A stretch of 64,000 nucleotides of DNA from Hepsetus odoe (GCA_017165825.1 CM029369.1:2227706-2291705), one strand, 5' to 3'; positions 44,735 to 56,795 are shown, numbered from the stretch's first letter. A program made the numbers and translations. The notes: generated by a model from the sequence alone, not told the origin.

Positions 44735-45065
44735 GCTTTACAGGACGAGACCAGCTGTGTTATATGGGTTGGAGACAATTAAAAGAGACTTTTTTCAGAG
44801 TTAAAGAGGCTGAGCTTTGCATCGGGAGGGACGAGGATGGACAGGATTAGGAACGAGCATATTAGAGGGACGGTTTGGAGACAAAGTCAGAGAAGTGAGA
44901 CTGCATTTGGACACGTCCAGAGGTAAGACGAAGATTATTTCAGGAGAAGGATGCTGGGGATGGAGCTGGCAGGAAAGAGGAGAAGAGGAAGGACAAAGAG
45001 GAGGTTTATGGATGGTGTGAAAGAGTAGACAAAGAGGACAGGAAGACACGGAGACAAGAAAGTGG
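44735..45065 (+). mobile_element. LINE-B 3' fragment, sense
   Basis: GACCAGCTGTGTTATATGG, GGATGGACAGGATTAGGAAC, ATTAGAGGGACGGTTTGG, GACAAAGTCAGAGAAGTGAG and AAGAGGAGGTTTATGGATGG. The same order as the family's 3' coding end, with internal losses. Confidence 0.75.
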
Positions 45066-45069
45066 GTAA

Positions 45070-45297
45070 GCACCTCCTAAGAAAGAAGAGGCATTAAAGA
45101 CACCTGGGTCATTTCTCTATTTTATTAGATATTACTTCAACATCATTCATTTGGCAAAGTGGCGTAAAAAACATAGTTGCTTTGTCTTATCTAAATAGTC
45201 TCATACATACTAGGTACCTTGCACAATTAAAAACAGGAACGTATTTACATATACATTAAATATTACATGAATTATAAATAGTATTCTTCTTTTTCCC
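45070..45297. other. AT-rich non-coding stretch
   Basis: Nothing recognised. Confidence 0.4.

Positions 45298-45330
<33 letters not shown>
45298..45330. repeat. Poly(T) tract
   Basis: About 30 T, near the start of a unique stretch. It could be the reversed tail of an old retrocopy, but I see no adjacent gene body. Confidence 0.8.
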
Positions 45331-45332
<2 letters not shown>

Positions 45333-45334
45333 CA

Positions 45335-46255
45335 TGTACATATTCATAAAGCAACCGCTGAAAAAATACATTGTGCGTACAGTTTTCAGTACAGTTGGGT
45401 TTGCACACACGGTGTCGAATGAGCCGGTCTCTAAAGTTACACTTACACCATCACACGCTACTGACAGAATGATTCCCACAACCTCCAGGAGCCGGGAAAG
45501 GAGACCAGACGACCTAAAATCACGGGGAGCTTCCACAGATCTTACTTCATTTGTTTTTTTACACCACTTTTACTGGAGCTACCAGACCGGTTTAACATCT
45601 TAGAGAAGATCTGGGCGCGATTTTTATTACTTCTCGGGTCAATTTGGCTCTTAAAGTCATTTTCAGATTTGAGCATAATAGGCCCATTATCTTCCTCAGG
45701 AGGAAAGACATCGACTGCGAAGGAATTAATTATTTCGGCTCGAGCACTTCGGGAGGGAACCTCTGTGTGTTTATGTGCGCGTACGTATATAACTAACTAA
45801 CCTCATCGGTTGGCGCTGTCGAGAAGCTGATCACGAAATCCAAATAGATCCTTTTAAGCAGCTGGAAGAAGCGAAAGAATCAGAAATGTTTCACATCTGA
45901 TGCAAGAGGGAGAAATATGATCCATTAATGTGATGCGCATGGAAAAACAAGAGGGAAAAAAGCCCACTTCTTATCTTTGAACATCCCGCTGGTTATTATC
46001 ACGGCTTCAGATTTGCGAACGTGGAGCCACCGGCTTGTTGTCCTGCATCAGCAGCTCCATGCTGGGGCCTAACACACCCTTACAGACGTTTACATCAATC
46101 GGATAAAGCGCTGATGTTGATGCATCGGTGAAATTTTGGACTAGAGCTTGGTTCTGAAGCAGACACTGGGAACTCAAAAAACAACGCAGCACTCGCTGGC
46201 AGCGCAGTCTGTGAGTGAAATGGATTCATTCTCTGTAGCTTAGTTTCACTAAATA
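45335..46255. other. Unique stretch, candidate conserved non-coding DNA
   Basis: Repeat-free sequence 3' of znf804a; 45590-46240 is the most complex. No credible coding frame. Confidence 0.25.
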
Positions 46256-46261
46256 GATATT

Positions 46262-46552
46262 TCTTCTGTCGGCTGCTCACGTTTAGGGGTCACAGCGGAT
46301 CAACCGTCTCCATTTCTTCCGGTCCTCTGCATCTTCCTCCTTCAATCCGACCACCTGCATGTCCTCTCTCACCACGTCCATAAAGCTCCTCTTTGGTCTT
46401 CCTCTTCTCCTCTTTCCTGGCAGCTCCATCTTCAGCATCCTCCTCCCGATATAATCCTCGTCTCTCCTCATGTCCAAACCAACGCAGTCTCGCTTCTCTA
46501 ACTTTGTCTCCAAAACGTTGTCCCTCTGATGGACCCCTGTCCATCCTTATCA
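46262..46552 (-). mobile_element. LINE-B 3' fragment
   Basis: The minus-strand frame reads EDYIGRRMLKMELPGKRRRG, then RPKRSFMDVVREDMQVVG, EEDAEDRKKW and RCDP. This is the conserved C-terminal end of this LINE family. A parallel frame carries DKVREARLRWFGHEERR, so one frame change separates the two halves. Confidence 0.85.
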
Positions 46553-46610
46553 CTTGTAGACAGAAGAATAATTTTGTTCCTAATGTCTTCCCTGGTAATT
46601 GTTAGATAAG

Positions 46611-46850
46611 CAGCGGTGGCCTAGTGGTTAGGGAGTTGAAGATTGTGGATTTGATTCCCTCACCAGTAGGTTGCCCTGAGGTACCCTTGAGCAAGGTACC
46701 GCCCCTGTCACTGCTCCCTGGGCGCTTTCAATAGCTGCCCACTGCTGCACGGTGTCTGCATGGGTTAATTGCAGAGGTCCAATTTCGTTGTGGTTCACTC
46801 TGAGCTGTGCTGTGACCTCGCAATGACGAGGGTTGTCACTTTCACTTTCA
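46611..46850 (+). mobile_element. SINE-2 copy
   Basis: Head CAGCGGTGGCCTAGTGGTTA, body AGGTTGCCCTGAGGTACC, GCTTTCAATAGCTGCCCACT, and tail GTCACTTTCACTTTCA. The B box is mutated (GATTTGATTCC). Confidence 0.9.
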
Positions 46851-46854
46851 TAAT

Positions 46855-48493
46855 AATAAAGCAATAAAAAATGGAATAGTTTGTATCAAACCTTAAGGGA
46901 AAAATGGCCAACAAATCCATTTCACTCACAGCCAAATGTTTATGTTTAGAATATCATTGGTGAAATTAGGCTATGCTAATTAAGTTACGTTTTGTGATTT
47001 GTAAAAACTTATAGATGTGGTGACATGTTTGTTTTAAAGTTGTCAGAAGCAGAAGCCACACGTTATCCTGTGTACGTGAAATGAATGTATCTTTTCTTTG
47101 TGTAAGGCTTTACACTCCAGGCGATATTTAGTCGGACGTCGTTGCACCAAATGCGCCATGATTTTACTCGCCCTCTTTTCGATTTGACACGAACCCACCA
47201 GCCTTGTCACTGCTGTTGGCATGGCTACAACCAAGATGACTGTGCCAGCATCCGCATCTGCAGGGTTTTTTTTAATCCTCACCTTCATCACATGATGAAC
47301 TGCGTCTAGAAAAGTTGTCCAAACACAGCAATGGACTTCTGGTCTGTATGAAAGCTCTGCTAAAGTTCCTCTCCATTTTGATCTAAAAAGCCCACTTGCC
47401 CTGTTTTTGTGGACTGCTTTGGAACAGACGTTCACCCCGAAACGTCAGGTTCGTGTGGAGATTCTGCATTTTCATGCTCTTTAATTGCATCATGATGTGC
47501 GTAACAGCCTTGGTTGTTCTGTGGTGCATCCTGCAGCCCTGCAGAACATCCTGAACATCTGAGCAGACTAGAAAGAATGGAGGATATGGATGTTTTTTTT
47601 GTCATTTTTTTCTCTCCTATGAGCTGCAGCAGAGGTCACTGTTAGTTAAATATGTATCAAGCTGCATTAAACACACACTGGAGTCCAAACAGGATCTGCC
47701 TCACTGAACATCTGCTGCGCTGTAGAAAACAGCGTGAGATGGAAATGTTATGAATTTATTTATCTTTTAGGCACATCTACGCACATTTTTGTTCTTTATG
47801 CTGCAGTTCGGAAAAAAAGAATGGATATTTCATGACACCTAGTACTGGCAAATGTTACAGCTGGATCCTACACACACCTGCATCCTAGACTACCTGCTGG
47901 TTACCATGATCACTGAGCTAATTTCGAGCTCAGGGAGCAAACTGTACAGAAAACGGAGCGACCTGTGGGTGGACATAAACTCTATAAATGTTCTCTACTG
48001 AAACAAAGTGCACAATGTACTCTAATGGCAAAGAAAAAAACGGCTGAACACACTCAAGGCTTTGCTGAATTGATTCTGATGCATCTCACAAAGTCAGGGC
48101 TCAAGGTCAAAAATAAATCCGGTTGAATCGGTAGCGCTTCTACCTGACAGATTAAAAAAATTGCTCAAGTCTTTGGAAAAAAGAAACCCCTAATGGCTGT
48201 GATATCATATCCACGAAGTAACAAAATAGCATTGTGTCTCTCCCCATGAAACAAACAGTTCCTGTCTTTGTTGCTTCCCAGCACTGGACTGGTACTTTGG
48301 GATTAGGAACACTACTGGGAATGAAATCCAAGTAATTTCACGTAATTGAAAATATGCTATTGGTTAATCATTTTACTAGGATTTTTTAAACAGAGCATCT
48401 AAGCGTCCTTCATTCTGGAAGTTGAGAGTGATTTTTTCAGTGTTCCCAGACTTCCGTTCCTAGTTCCAGTTCCTAAACATTGTCCAGTAGCAT
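46855..48493 (-). other. znf804a: znf804a 3' flank and presumed 3' UTR
   Basis: Unique sequence downstream of the znf804a stop. The first stretch (minus strand, from 48493 leftward) should be the 3' UTR. A 130-codon minus-strand frame at 47043-47435 has no recognised domain and is probably chance. Confidence 0.45.
47755..47760 (-). terminator. znf804a: Candidate poly(A) signal of znf804a
   Basis: AATAAA on the minus strand, about 735 nt beyond the stop codon. Transcript ends were not available, so this is only a candidate. Confidence 0.3.
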
Positions 48494-51455
48494 CTAGAAC
48501 AGAGGCTGCAGCGGAATGACGGCAGGATGTGGAGGCAAAATGGGCGTAAACGCCGCAGGCCGATGGAGGATGGGTGGAAAGACAGCAGCGGGACGTGGTA
48601 GGGCGTGAAACGTCACAGCTGTTGGGTGTATAGCAGGGGGAGCCACCACAGACACCTGGGATGGTGTGACGAAGGCAGGCGTGGCAGCAGGAGGGCACAT
48701 TTCCGGTGCCAGGGGGAGGCGAGCGACTGGCACCACCTGAGGGAACATTGGTGGTTGATGGGGCAGGAAAGTGGCGTGGTGCTGAAGGATGGTGTGGCGG
48801 ATAGTGATGGATCCAGAGGGCACCGTAGTGGACATGTGGACAGGGTGCAGGATGGGACTGGACACTTGGAGAGAAGCTCGTGGCAAGACCGTCTTCAGTT
48901 TAGAGGGAAACACCTGTTGGTGCAAAACATGTCTGTGAGCATGGGCCTGCAGGAGGCAATGCCTCTCCATGCTTTCCGTGTGGGCTTGGAAACATGGAGG
49001 AACGTGGAATTGACTTCTCCGGGGGCACAGACCTTCTTCCAGTCTCTGCAGCTGTGGGCTATGCTGGCACGACTTATCTTGACCAACCTTCTCTGCCTTT
49101 CGCAGGCCCATCTCTCTGACATCCAGCAGACCCTCCAGGCTGAGATGCTCATCATCCGGGAGGTGAAATCTGGGAAGTTGTGGGCTGTGTTGACATGCTT
49201 TATCCAGGCTGGTTTTCTCAGCCTTCTCTCTCACTTCCAGCAGACAAACCTGAGCTGCCCCACCACACTTCTTGCAATCTTTCGCAGAGCCCTGCTCTGC
49301 TGTCGACAGGAGTTGCTTTGTGGCTGTCAGGCTCTCTGCAGGCTCAGAGTCTCCCGCAGGTAGGGCATGAGTGCCCTTTCCGCTCGGAGCATTGATCTGC
49401 GTGGGGGAGGGCTTGGAGTTCGGCTTGCAGCAGCTGTTATCGGCGGCTGTTTGACCTGGGGTGCTGCTAATGGAAGTCAGTATCTGACAATCAACCGCAC
49501 CACTCTCTAAGTCATCAATACTGCATGCGATTTGGTCTGGCCCATTGGAGCTGTCACACACTGCTTTTAAATCATTCACCACCGACTCCACCAGGGGGGC
49601 TCTATCCTCCACGTTCGAAACGGGGCTTTCAGCACTAGGACATCTGTCCTGGAGCGAGACCATATGGGGCAATTTTCGTCTCTTTCCTGCATGCTTTGGA
49701 CAAGAGCCTTCATACCCGTCGTTGTTTTCTGCACAGTAAATGCATCGTGTCAGATCTGACCATTGCTCATCCTTGCTGCATGATTCACTGTGTCGTCTCT
49801 TCAGCTGCTTTCCTTCATTCATTTCCTCCATGTCTCTCTCTGGAGAGTCTGGAACCTCCAGCCCCAGGCTGCTGTGATCTGAGGCTTCTCTCTCAGAAGG
49901 AGGCGTGTTTGAGCCCTGCGCTGTTCCATTCGCCTCCCCTGCTGTCCCTCTCAGCACCTTTTCGCTGCAGGCCCAAGGTTCATCAGAGTCTCCCACTGAG
50001 CCGTTTATCCCGCCCGCTGCCTCCCCCTCCTCGGCTGGAGCGATGCTGTTGTTCTCGGCCTGATTTTGAGCTGATTGCTTTGACTTCTCTAATGGCTGCG
50101 CTTGCTGTGAAGTGGCGCCTCTAAATTGGCTATCAAGCTCTTCCCGGCTCTCTGCTCGTCTGTGGGATTTTGTGCATTTCTCCACGTCGCTCTCACTCTG
50201 CTCCTCCTCCCTCCTTCTCCTCCTTCTCTTGTGGTGCCGCTTGTGTCTCTTTTTATGCTGGCTTCTGTAATGGCGCCGATCTCTAGCCCGCAATTTGTCT
50301 TCCGTTCTCTTGCCGGCGTGAGACCAATCTTTCGCATGCCTGCATCTGCTGTGCACTTTTGCTCTTGCGCTGCTTTCCGTGTCACCAGAATACTGATGGC
50401 ACTTTCTGACCTTGCTCTCAGCTCCATGGCCACATGTGGCCTCCTCTGTGTGTCTTTCCAAGCTGGAGGATTTCAGTGAACTGTTGGCTGAGCTAACAGA
50501 AGACGACTCCTCATCGGTTTTGGGTTCAGTCACCTCCAGAGCGTCAGGGCACCTTCTGAGCTGTGACCCTCGGAAGTCGAAATGGAGCGGGTTGCAACTG
50601 AAAGACAAGGAAGGCTCCGTCGCGGTGAAGGAAACCATCTCAGATGGCCACTGGAAGATGGTTTTACCGTCCCTGCCAAGGACGGAGAAGAAAGGCTGGC
50701 TAGGTTTGGCAAAAGGGCTGAGCGCTTTGGTTGCCACCACATCCTCCTCTTTTGCTTGTCTTTGAAAGGATTCGTTCTCAGGCGCCACAGAGGAAGGAGT
50801 CTTTACTGGAGGCTCACAAACTGACAAGCCTTTGCTCTCGCTGCCCATCTCATGACCATTTTCTGCTTTATGCTCAGCCACAATGCTCTCCACAGGGCTC
50901 TCAGAGTCCAGAACAGTTTCAGAAATGCTGGGTAAGTGGGTAATTGGAGACATGGACGTGTCCTCAGAGTAAACAAGGAATGCGCACACATCTGAAGCGG
51001 CATGCTGGAGACCATCTTCTCCAGCAGGCATGTCAGAAGATCCCTGATTGCCCACTTTGCTACCTTCTGCGGTGCAACAAAGAGTATCCTTGCAATTCAC
51101 CTGTTTCTCCTCAGCTGGCAAATCAGGTACATCAACTTCCACGAACGGCACCTGTATCCTGCTGGTCCGTTCCACCGTGCCCTCCTCCAGAGCCTCACAG
51201 AAAACCGCCGCCGAAGACTCCAGCTTCACCGACGCTTTCTTCGGAAAGGAAAAGGAGAAGGCTATTTTGCGCCTGAACGCTTGCTTCTTGCTTGTTTTTC
51301 CGCCATACGTCCACGTGGTCTGCTTGCAGCTGCTCAGCTGGTTCTGGGCTCCAGGTTCCTGGCCTCCAAAGCTCTGGTTCTCCTCCAGTGGATCCCTCAA
51401 GCTTCCTTCCACTGCCACGGTGGTGGATTTGAACATCGGGCCGCTCCCTGGGGCA
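48494..51455 (-). CDS. znf804a: znf804a terminal coding exon
   Basis: Large last exon of zinc finger protein 804A: one split codon plus 986 codons, ending in TAG at 48494-48496. The acceptor is TTTCCGCAG directly before T51455, and the first base completes the Cys codon begun in the previous exon. The start reads APGSGPMFKSTT and then FPKKASVKLESSA (exon residues 70-82). Both are hallmarks of ZNF804A; ZNF804B differs at these positions. A conserved WPSEM and CNPLHFDF block lies near exon residues 269-294, and a dense Lys/Arg/His cluster near 387-417 may act as a nuclear localisation signal. The C-terminal third is Pro/His-rich and ends PAVIPLQPLF, the family's conserved tail. The long middle is probably disordered. 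ZNF804A is a brain-expressed nuclear protein linked to transcription and RNA regulation; human variants are associated with schizophrenia. The frame is intact throughout. Confidence 0.95.
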
Positions 51456-51945
51456 CTGCGGAAAGGAGGAGCAGAGTAGGAAAAAAGAAAGGATCGCATT
51501 ACATATATTCCATGACTGCTAAGATGAAACAATTTCAAGTGCACAGCAGGGAGCCTGGCTGCTCCAGGATTGACGTGCTCTAATTTAGAACGATAATCGA
51601 ATGAATGAATGACTCTAAAGATGAAAGTCATTTTTGTTTTGCACGCTTCGTCGTTTAATTATCATTAATGTGTTTCAAAAATGATATTACACTGAGTTGG
51701 CTTGGTGAGAGAAAAGTGAAAAGAATTCATATTGTTTTGATGAGAAAAAAAAAGCATCATTGACAAGCCCCGGAGGACACAGGGGACCAAAGTGCTTCCA
51801 GCTCCTAAAATGAATCCCGAGGGAAGTTCATACATGGCATAGTAGTCGCCAGAAATCGTGAAATATTCTTCAGACCAACTGCAGCAGGTGCTCTTAGAAG
51901 AAGAAAATGTGTTCGGATGTATGTCGGGAAGAGAAGGCGTCATAC
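51456..51945 (-). other. znf804a: znf804a intron between short and terminal exons
   Basis: 490 bp, GTATGA donor and a pyrimidine-rich CCTTTCCGCAG acceptor. Short and free of recognised mobile elements, in contrast to the next intron upstream. Confidence 0.9.
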
Positions 51946-52076
51946 CACTGAACTTCTCGTCGCTGTTCTGCCAGTTCATGCAGTCGTCGCAGCGCTCTCT
52001 CCTGCTTCCTCTCATCCTTCCTCGACTTAGAGGCTACATTTCGGGCGAACTCCCTCTGCTTCAGCTCTTTCAGTCT
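51946..52076 (-). CDS. znf804a: znf804a short basic exon
   Basis: 131 bp, 43 codons plus two bases. It begins RLKELKQREFARNVASKSRK and ends in EVQ plus TG. Acceptor TTTCCCTGCAG; donor TG|GTATGA at 51945. Strongly basic and helical, it directly follows the zinc finger and is the most conserved part of the ZNF804 family after it. It may extend the nucleic-acid-binding surface (inference). The split codon TG plus T in the next exon gives Cys, as in ZNF804A. Confidence 0.95.
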
Positions 52077-52139
52077 CTGCAGGGAAACAAACACATGCAA
52101 CTTTTCATACCCAGTCATTCTCGCTTCAGGTGTCAGGAA

Positions 52140-52264
52140 AAGTGAAGTGAAAGTGACTATGTGTCATTGCGAAACATGACAACAGACATCCTCTGTCTGA
52201 CATCCTCACACCGAGCAGCCATATCCAGCACCCAGGAAGCAGTGATGGGGACAGTAACTTGCTC
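52140..52264 (-). mobile_element. SINE-2 fragment
   Basis: GTGAAGTGAAAGTGAC, GCAGCCATATCCAGCACCC and GGGGACAGTAACTTGCTC. It then breaks off in an AT-rich tract, 64 bp inside the intron from the znf804a short exon. Confidence 0.8.
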
Positions 52265-52313
52265 TTATATATATATATATATGTATGTTTCTTCATATTA
52301 TATAATATATAAT
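52265..52313. repeat. AT-rich spacer with (TA)n
   Basis: TA repeats separating two oppositely oriented SINE-2 copies. Confidence 0.8.
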
Positions 52314-52580
52314 GGGGCAGCGGTGGCCTAGCGGTTAGGGCGTTAGCCGCATGATCGGAGGATCGGGGGTTCAAACCCCTTCCCAATAGGTTGCCCTGAG
52401 GTACTCTTGAGCAAGGTACCGTCCCCATCACTGCTCCCCGGGCGCTTTCAATAGCTGCCCACTGCTGCACGGGTTTGAGTGTGCATGGGTAAAATGCAGA
52501 GGTCCAATTTCGTTGTGGTTCATGTGTGCTGTGCCGTGACCTCGCAATGACAAGGGTAGTCACTTTCACTTTTTCACTTA
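52314..52580 (+). mobile_element. SINE-2 copy, full length
   Basis: Head GGGGCAGCGGTGGCCTAGCG, B box GGTTCAAACCCC, a complete body and a CACTTTCACTTTTTCACTT tail. One of the best copies in the window. Confidence 0.92.
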
Positions 52581-52838
52581 AAAATAATAATATATGGTAT
52601 CTGCCAAATGGTTCTGTAAAAATGTTCCTTTTAATTTGAACAACTTTTGTAAACAAATAAGCACAAGCTTCCCTGTTTTTTTATTCTTTTTTTTCTTTGT
52701 ACATAAACTTTTTTTGCCTTGAAAATGTATGAAAGCACACAAAAAAAGCCAACAAAGAGCATCGTGTTCATTCACATATCTCTCCATCGGCACGGCGGCG
52801 CTCAGAGCCTGCGCTTGGCTGCCGGAGCCACAAAAGCC

Positions 52839-52839
<1 letters not shown>

Positions 52840-52887
<48 letters not shown>
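52840..52887. repeat. (AAT)n microsatellite
   Basis: About 15 AAT units. Confidence 0.95.
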
Positions 52888-52891
<4 letters not shown>

Positions 52892-53199
52892 TAGAACAGC
52901 CTGGGTCCTCTGCTTTAACAAGGCGGCTTTATGAGAGTCGGAGTATCTGTGTGTGTATCAGACGCAGCGTGAAGGAGGGAAAAAAGGAGATTAAAAATCT
53001 CTTCAGGACCGGGGAAGGTAATAAAGGTGTTTGCACAGCAATGTTCCGCTTCATCAAACCCATTTTCAGCGCAAATGAAAAGTAGGTGCGGATGAGGTCG
53101 CTAAACTGCATGAAATTGTCCTATTTATTTTAGATAAGACTCACTGATGCTCATTTGCATTTGCTTCCTGCTAGGAAAGACATGCTGCCCTGAATGTAG

Positions 53200-53202
<3 letters not shown>

Positions 53203-53235
<33 letters not shown>
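53203..53235. repeat. (TG)n microsatellite
   Basis: About 16 TG units. Confidence 0.95.
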
Positions 53236-53238
<3 letters not shown>

Positions 53239-53539
53239 ATCACTACTTTATTCAAGCTGCACTTATCTAATAACCTTATCAATAAAAAGCCTCTGTAAAA
53301 AAAAAGAAAAAAAAAGACACAAAAAGTCATTAATATTTTACAGGATATTTGGGCGTTTAAAGAGCGGCCTGTTTTAAAGCCCCGCCCTCCTGCCATCCCG
53401 TCCAATTACTTCATCCTGAAAGCTCTCATTCAATTAGGTGTTAATATTTAATGGTCTTCGCTTGGAGACGGATGGCGGCTGGTGCTGCGGCGGTGCAGAC
53501 GGACCGGCAGGAGTGAGGTGGGATTTGGTGAAGGGTGTC

Positions 53540-53769
53540 GTGGGTATGTGTTTGGGGTGTGTGTGTGTTGGTATGTGTAGGGTGTGTGTGATGTGATGTG
53601 GGGTGTGTTTGGGGGGATTTGGGGTGTGTGTATGTGTGTGGGGTGGGATGTGGGGTGTGTGTGGTGTGTGTGTGTGTGTGTGTGTGTGGGGTGGGATGTC
53701 AGGTGTGTGAGAGTAACCTCCTGATACTGCAGTCAGAGAGGAGAAATCCACGAGCAAACACGATACAGT

Positions 53770-53812
<43 letters not shown>
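53540..53812. repeat. GT-rich then CA-rich tract
   Basis: Degenerate GGGTGTGTGTG words (53540-53710), a 60-bp unique gap, then about 21 CA units (53770-53812). The GT part and CA part could pair. Confidence 0.9.
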
Positions 53813-53813
<1 letters not shown>

Positions 53814-53880
53814 CATATGCCAGGTTAACCGGTTTGATCCCTATTAGATGAGAAACCTCGCTGCTGTCAACTTCAGTGAG

Positions 53881-53947
<67 letters not shown>

Positions 53948-53951
53948 CTGT
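53881..53951. repeat. (CT)n microsatellite
   Basis: Over 30 CT units with two ATCT breaks. Confidence 0.95.
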
Positions 53952-53954
53952 TCA

Positions 53955-54402
53955 ACACTTTACTGCCTTCCATTCATTCTCACTCCCTGTCTATCATTTC
54001 ACTCCTTTCTTTATTCTCTTTTCTTTAATTCATGCCTTGTTCTTGACTCCAACATCTTTCTTTCCTTTTACGCTTCTTCATTTCATTCATGTTTCTTTTC
54101 TTCCATTCAATTTATTTTACTCTTCCCTTCATTTTCTTTTTCTCTGTACATTTTTGTCATTGTCCCCTTCTGTTTCTATTCATACTCTCTCCCCCTCTCC
54201 CTTTCAACCCTCTCTCTCTCAATCCTCTCTCTTTCTCTCTTTTCCTGTTTCTTTCCCTTTCCCTTCCCTTTCTCTTTGACACACATATTCTCCCCCTCCC
54301 ATATCTGTCTCTCTCCATTGTCGTTCTCTCCCTCCTTTCCTTTCCCTCTCCTTCACTCTCTCTCTCCTCTCTGTCTGTCTCTCTCTCTATTTCTGTCTGA
54401 CG

Positions 54403-54434
<32 letters not shown>

Positions 54435-54440
54435 GTTCTC
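53955..54440. repeat. Long pyrimidine-rich tract
   Basis: About 480 bp with strong C/T bias on the plus strand, ending in (CT)n at 54406-54434. Because znf804a is on the other strand, its pre-mRNA would be a purine-rich run here. Confidence 0.85.
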
Positions 54441-54886
54441 CATTGTCCACCTGCCGTGCAGAAATAGTGAGCAGGTTGGCGTGTCTGTCTATTTTCTGCT
54501 TTCTCTCAGGTGCTTTTGTACGTGCTGTTATTCATCGGTTGTGAATGCGTTCAGGGAGAAGAGCCACAGAGCGATCCGCTAATACAGCTGACCCGTATTT
54601 CACACCAGTGGATGCGGTTTCATCATTTCCAGCAGGATGGAGGAGCCCCGCTTTAATGCCGCCGCCAGTGTTTAGTCTTAAAAAGAGCAAATGTAGAGCA
54701 ACTCGCAGCGGCGCGGCTGAGCGGGAATTTGTACACAACTTTGTCAGGACGGTCCCCTGTAGCTTATCTACAAATTCTCAAACAAAGAACCTGGTCTGGA
54801 GCGGTCCTCCAGCACAGACCCACTATCGTAGCTTGGTAAGTGTGTGTGGGCTGATCTGACTCAGCGTCTGCAGCGGCATGAAGAGC

Positions 54887-55048
54887 CATTTACATTTACT
54901 CTTATCCAGAGTGACTTCCATTTCTTAACCACAGGGACAGTCCCCCTGGAGACACTTGAGGTTAAGGGTTTTGCTCAGGAACCCAATGTTGATAGCACTG
55001 GAGGTGGGATTCGAACCTGCGGCCACTTGGTCTGTAGCCGAGTATCCA
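54887..55048 (-). mobile_element. SINE-1 copy
   Basis: ATTTACATTTACTCTTATCC, split by a small loss, ACAGGGACAGTCCCCCTGGA, GGTGGGATTCGAACCTGC and a reversed head. Confidence 0.85.
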
Positions 55049-55099
55049 AAACACAAGCTTTGCGGTGCTCTTCTCTTCAACAAGCAGTAAAACTGGATG

Positions 55100-55216
55100 A
55101 CGGCCTAGCTGTAGGAATCTTGCCTATTGATCATGTGGGCATAGGTTCAAATCCCTCCTACACACTTTGGGTTCCTGGGCCGTTGCCCCAGGAAAACTCA
55201 CTGTAATTAAGAAATG
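55100..55216 (+). mobile_element. SINE-1 copy, diverged
   Basis: CGGCCTAGCTGTAGGAATC, B box AGGTTCAAATCCC, TTTGGGTTCCTGGGC and CTGTAATTAAGAAATGG. Tail-truncated and joined to a SINE-2. Confidence 0.6.
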
Positions 55217-55232
55217 GAAGTTGACCTTCACC

Positions 55233-55404
55233 ATGGAAGGTCATGGATACCAGACCAGTAGGTAGTGCTGAAGTACTCTTGATCAAGGTGCTGGATATGG
55301 CTGCCACCTGCTGGACAGTGTGTGGTTTAAAGGCAGGGGATGCGTTTTGTTGTTGTGTGTTCACGATGGCAAATAGTCCCTTTCACTTCACTTTCACTTC
55401 ACTT
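55233..55404 (+). mobile_element. SINE-2 copy, diverged
   Basis: AGGTCATGGATACCAGACC, ATCAAGGTGCTGGATATGG, CCACCTGCTGGACAGTGTG and tail TTTCACTTCACTTTCACTTC. Confidence 0.75.
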
Positions 55405-55409
55405 AAGAC

Positions 55410-56795
55410 AGGATGGGTCTTGTTCTCATCTCAGCAAGTCTAGTGTGTCTAGAGCTTCTGGATAGATCCCGATTGCCCCGCAGGCACAACCATGTGCCTA
55501 CTACTTTGGGAATCATTGTGCTTTCTGAGGACGCTGATCTTCTCAGTGTGGTGTGTTGTGTTTCTCTTGCAACAGAAATGCACTGAAGGCCTCAGAGAGA
55601 CCATTTCAGTTTCATGAGGAACATGTGCAGTTTCATTTTCCACTGAATCAATACAAACGTAAAAAAAATCTGTGTAGCTTTTATTGCTTTATCTTTTTAT
55701 ATGACCACCCCAAACACTTCTGCGTAAAGCCCTTTCTGCTCAAACACACACTTTAATCCACTTCTGGATCCAGAAGTCTGAGCACAGTATTTATAGGCCA
55801 TTTATGGGAAGCTGTCCTAATATCATTGATCTATAAAAGGTAGAACAGGGTCCATCTCACGTTATTCCAGATCAGAGCCACGGCCAGTCAGCAAAACGGC
55901 CTCTGATTGGCCCACACACTCAATACAAGGCCAGTGGTGGCTAGCGACCATACTGACAAACTGAAGAAAAGACATTCGGTGTTGGGTTTAGACTCCAAAA
56001 AGTGCTGATTAAGGTTGTTTAAAAAATAGTTCTCAAAGGGATACGATCACACCAGAAGCCTCATTTGAAGAGCACACACCTGAGATGTGTGGATAACATA
56101 CCAATATAAAAAAATGGGGATGTCTGAGCTACAAACTGTTCTTAATGACTGATGTAAACATTTCAACACTGAATCAACACATTTAAGGAAATTTAATCAG
56201 TTCATTTGTAGCCAAAGAGAATTCTGTTCTGATAAAAAGTGCGGAAATGTCAGATCTTCACTCTATCAGAAGGTGATTTTGTTATGTTATGATATGTTGA
56301 GGTGATAAAACCTGGTTCTATCAGACTAAATGGAGCAGAACTGAATGCAAAATATTTCACGGATGTTGCTTTTATGCACGTCAGGTTCCATTCTGACCAG
56401 ATTTGTTCTGAAACGGATTTGTTCTGGGTTCCACGTGCTGTGCTCTCTAGTGTTCTGTCAGTGTTGGTTTAAAAACACACACGTGTAAAAAGTTTAATCC
56501 TAAACTACACTCTACTCTCCTTTAGTCCCAGTTTTTTTTTTTTTCAGGATGGCAGCAAACGGTTAGAGAGGAGGGCTTATAACCAAGGGTTTGGGGTTCA
56601 ATCCCCAGGACTGGAAGGAAGAATTTGGCCAATTTTGAACAACCACCCCCCACGCACATCTACGACTAAAGTGCCCTTGTGCAAAAGCCCAAACCACAGC
56701 CTAACGGTCCTGGTGTGTGTTCACTACTGGTGTGTAAGATGGATTTGATTTGGAGGACAGTTTTTTGCTCTTTATTCAGAGTGTGTGTCCAGAGG
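55410..56795. other. Unique intronic stretch
   Basis: No gene or recognised repeat apart from a T run near 56530. Confidence 0.35.

Noticed and set aside
44215..44782. Two overlapping frames of about 100 codons
   Set aside because: No domain. The second runs into SINE-1 and LINE-B sequence.
47043..47435. 130-codon minus-strand open frame near the znf804a 3' end
   Set aside because: No known family, and the composition looks like chance. It is in the 3' flank, not joined to znf804a by splice signals.
48605..51583. Open frames of up to 252 codons on the plus strand opposite the znf804a terminal exon
   Set aside because: They are shadows of the conserved minus-strand exon and carry no domain of their own.
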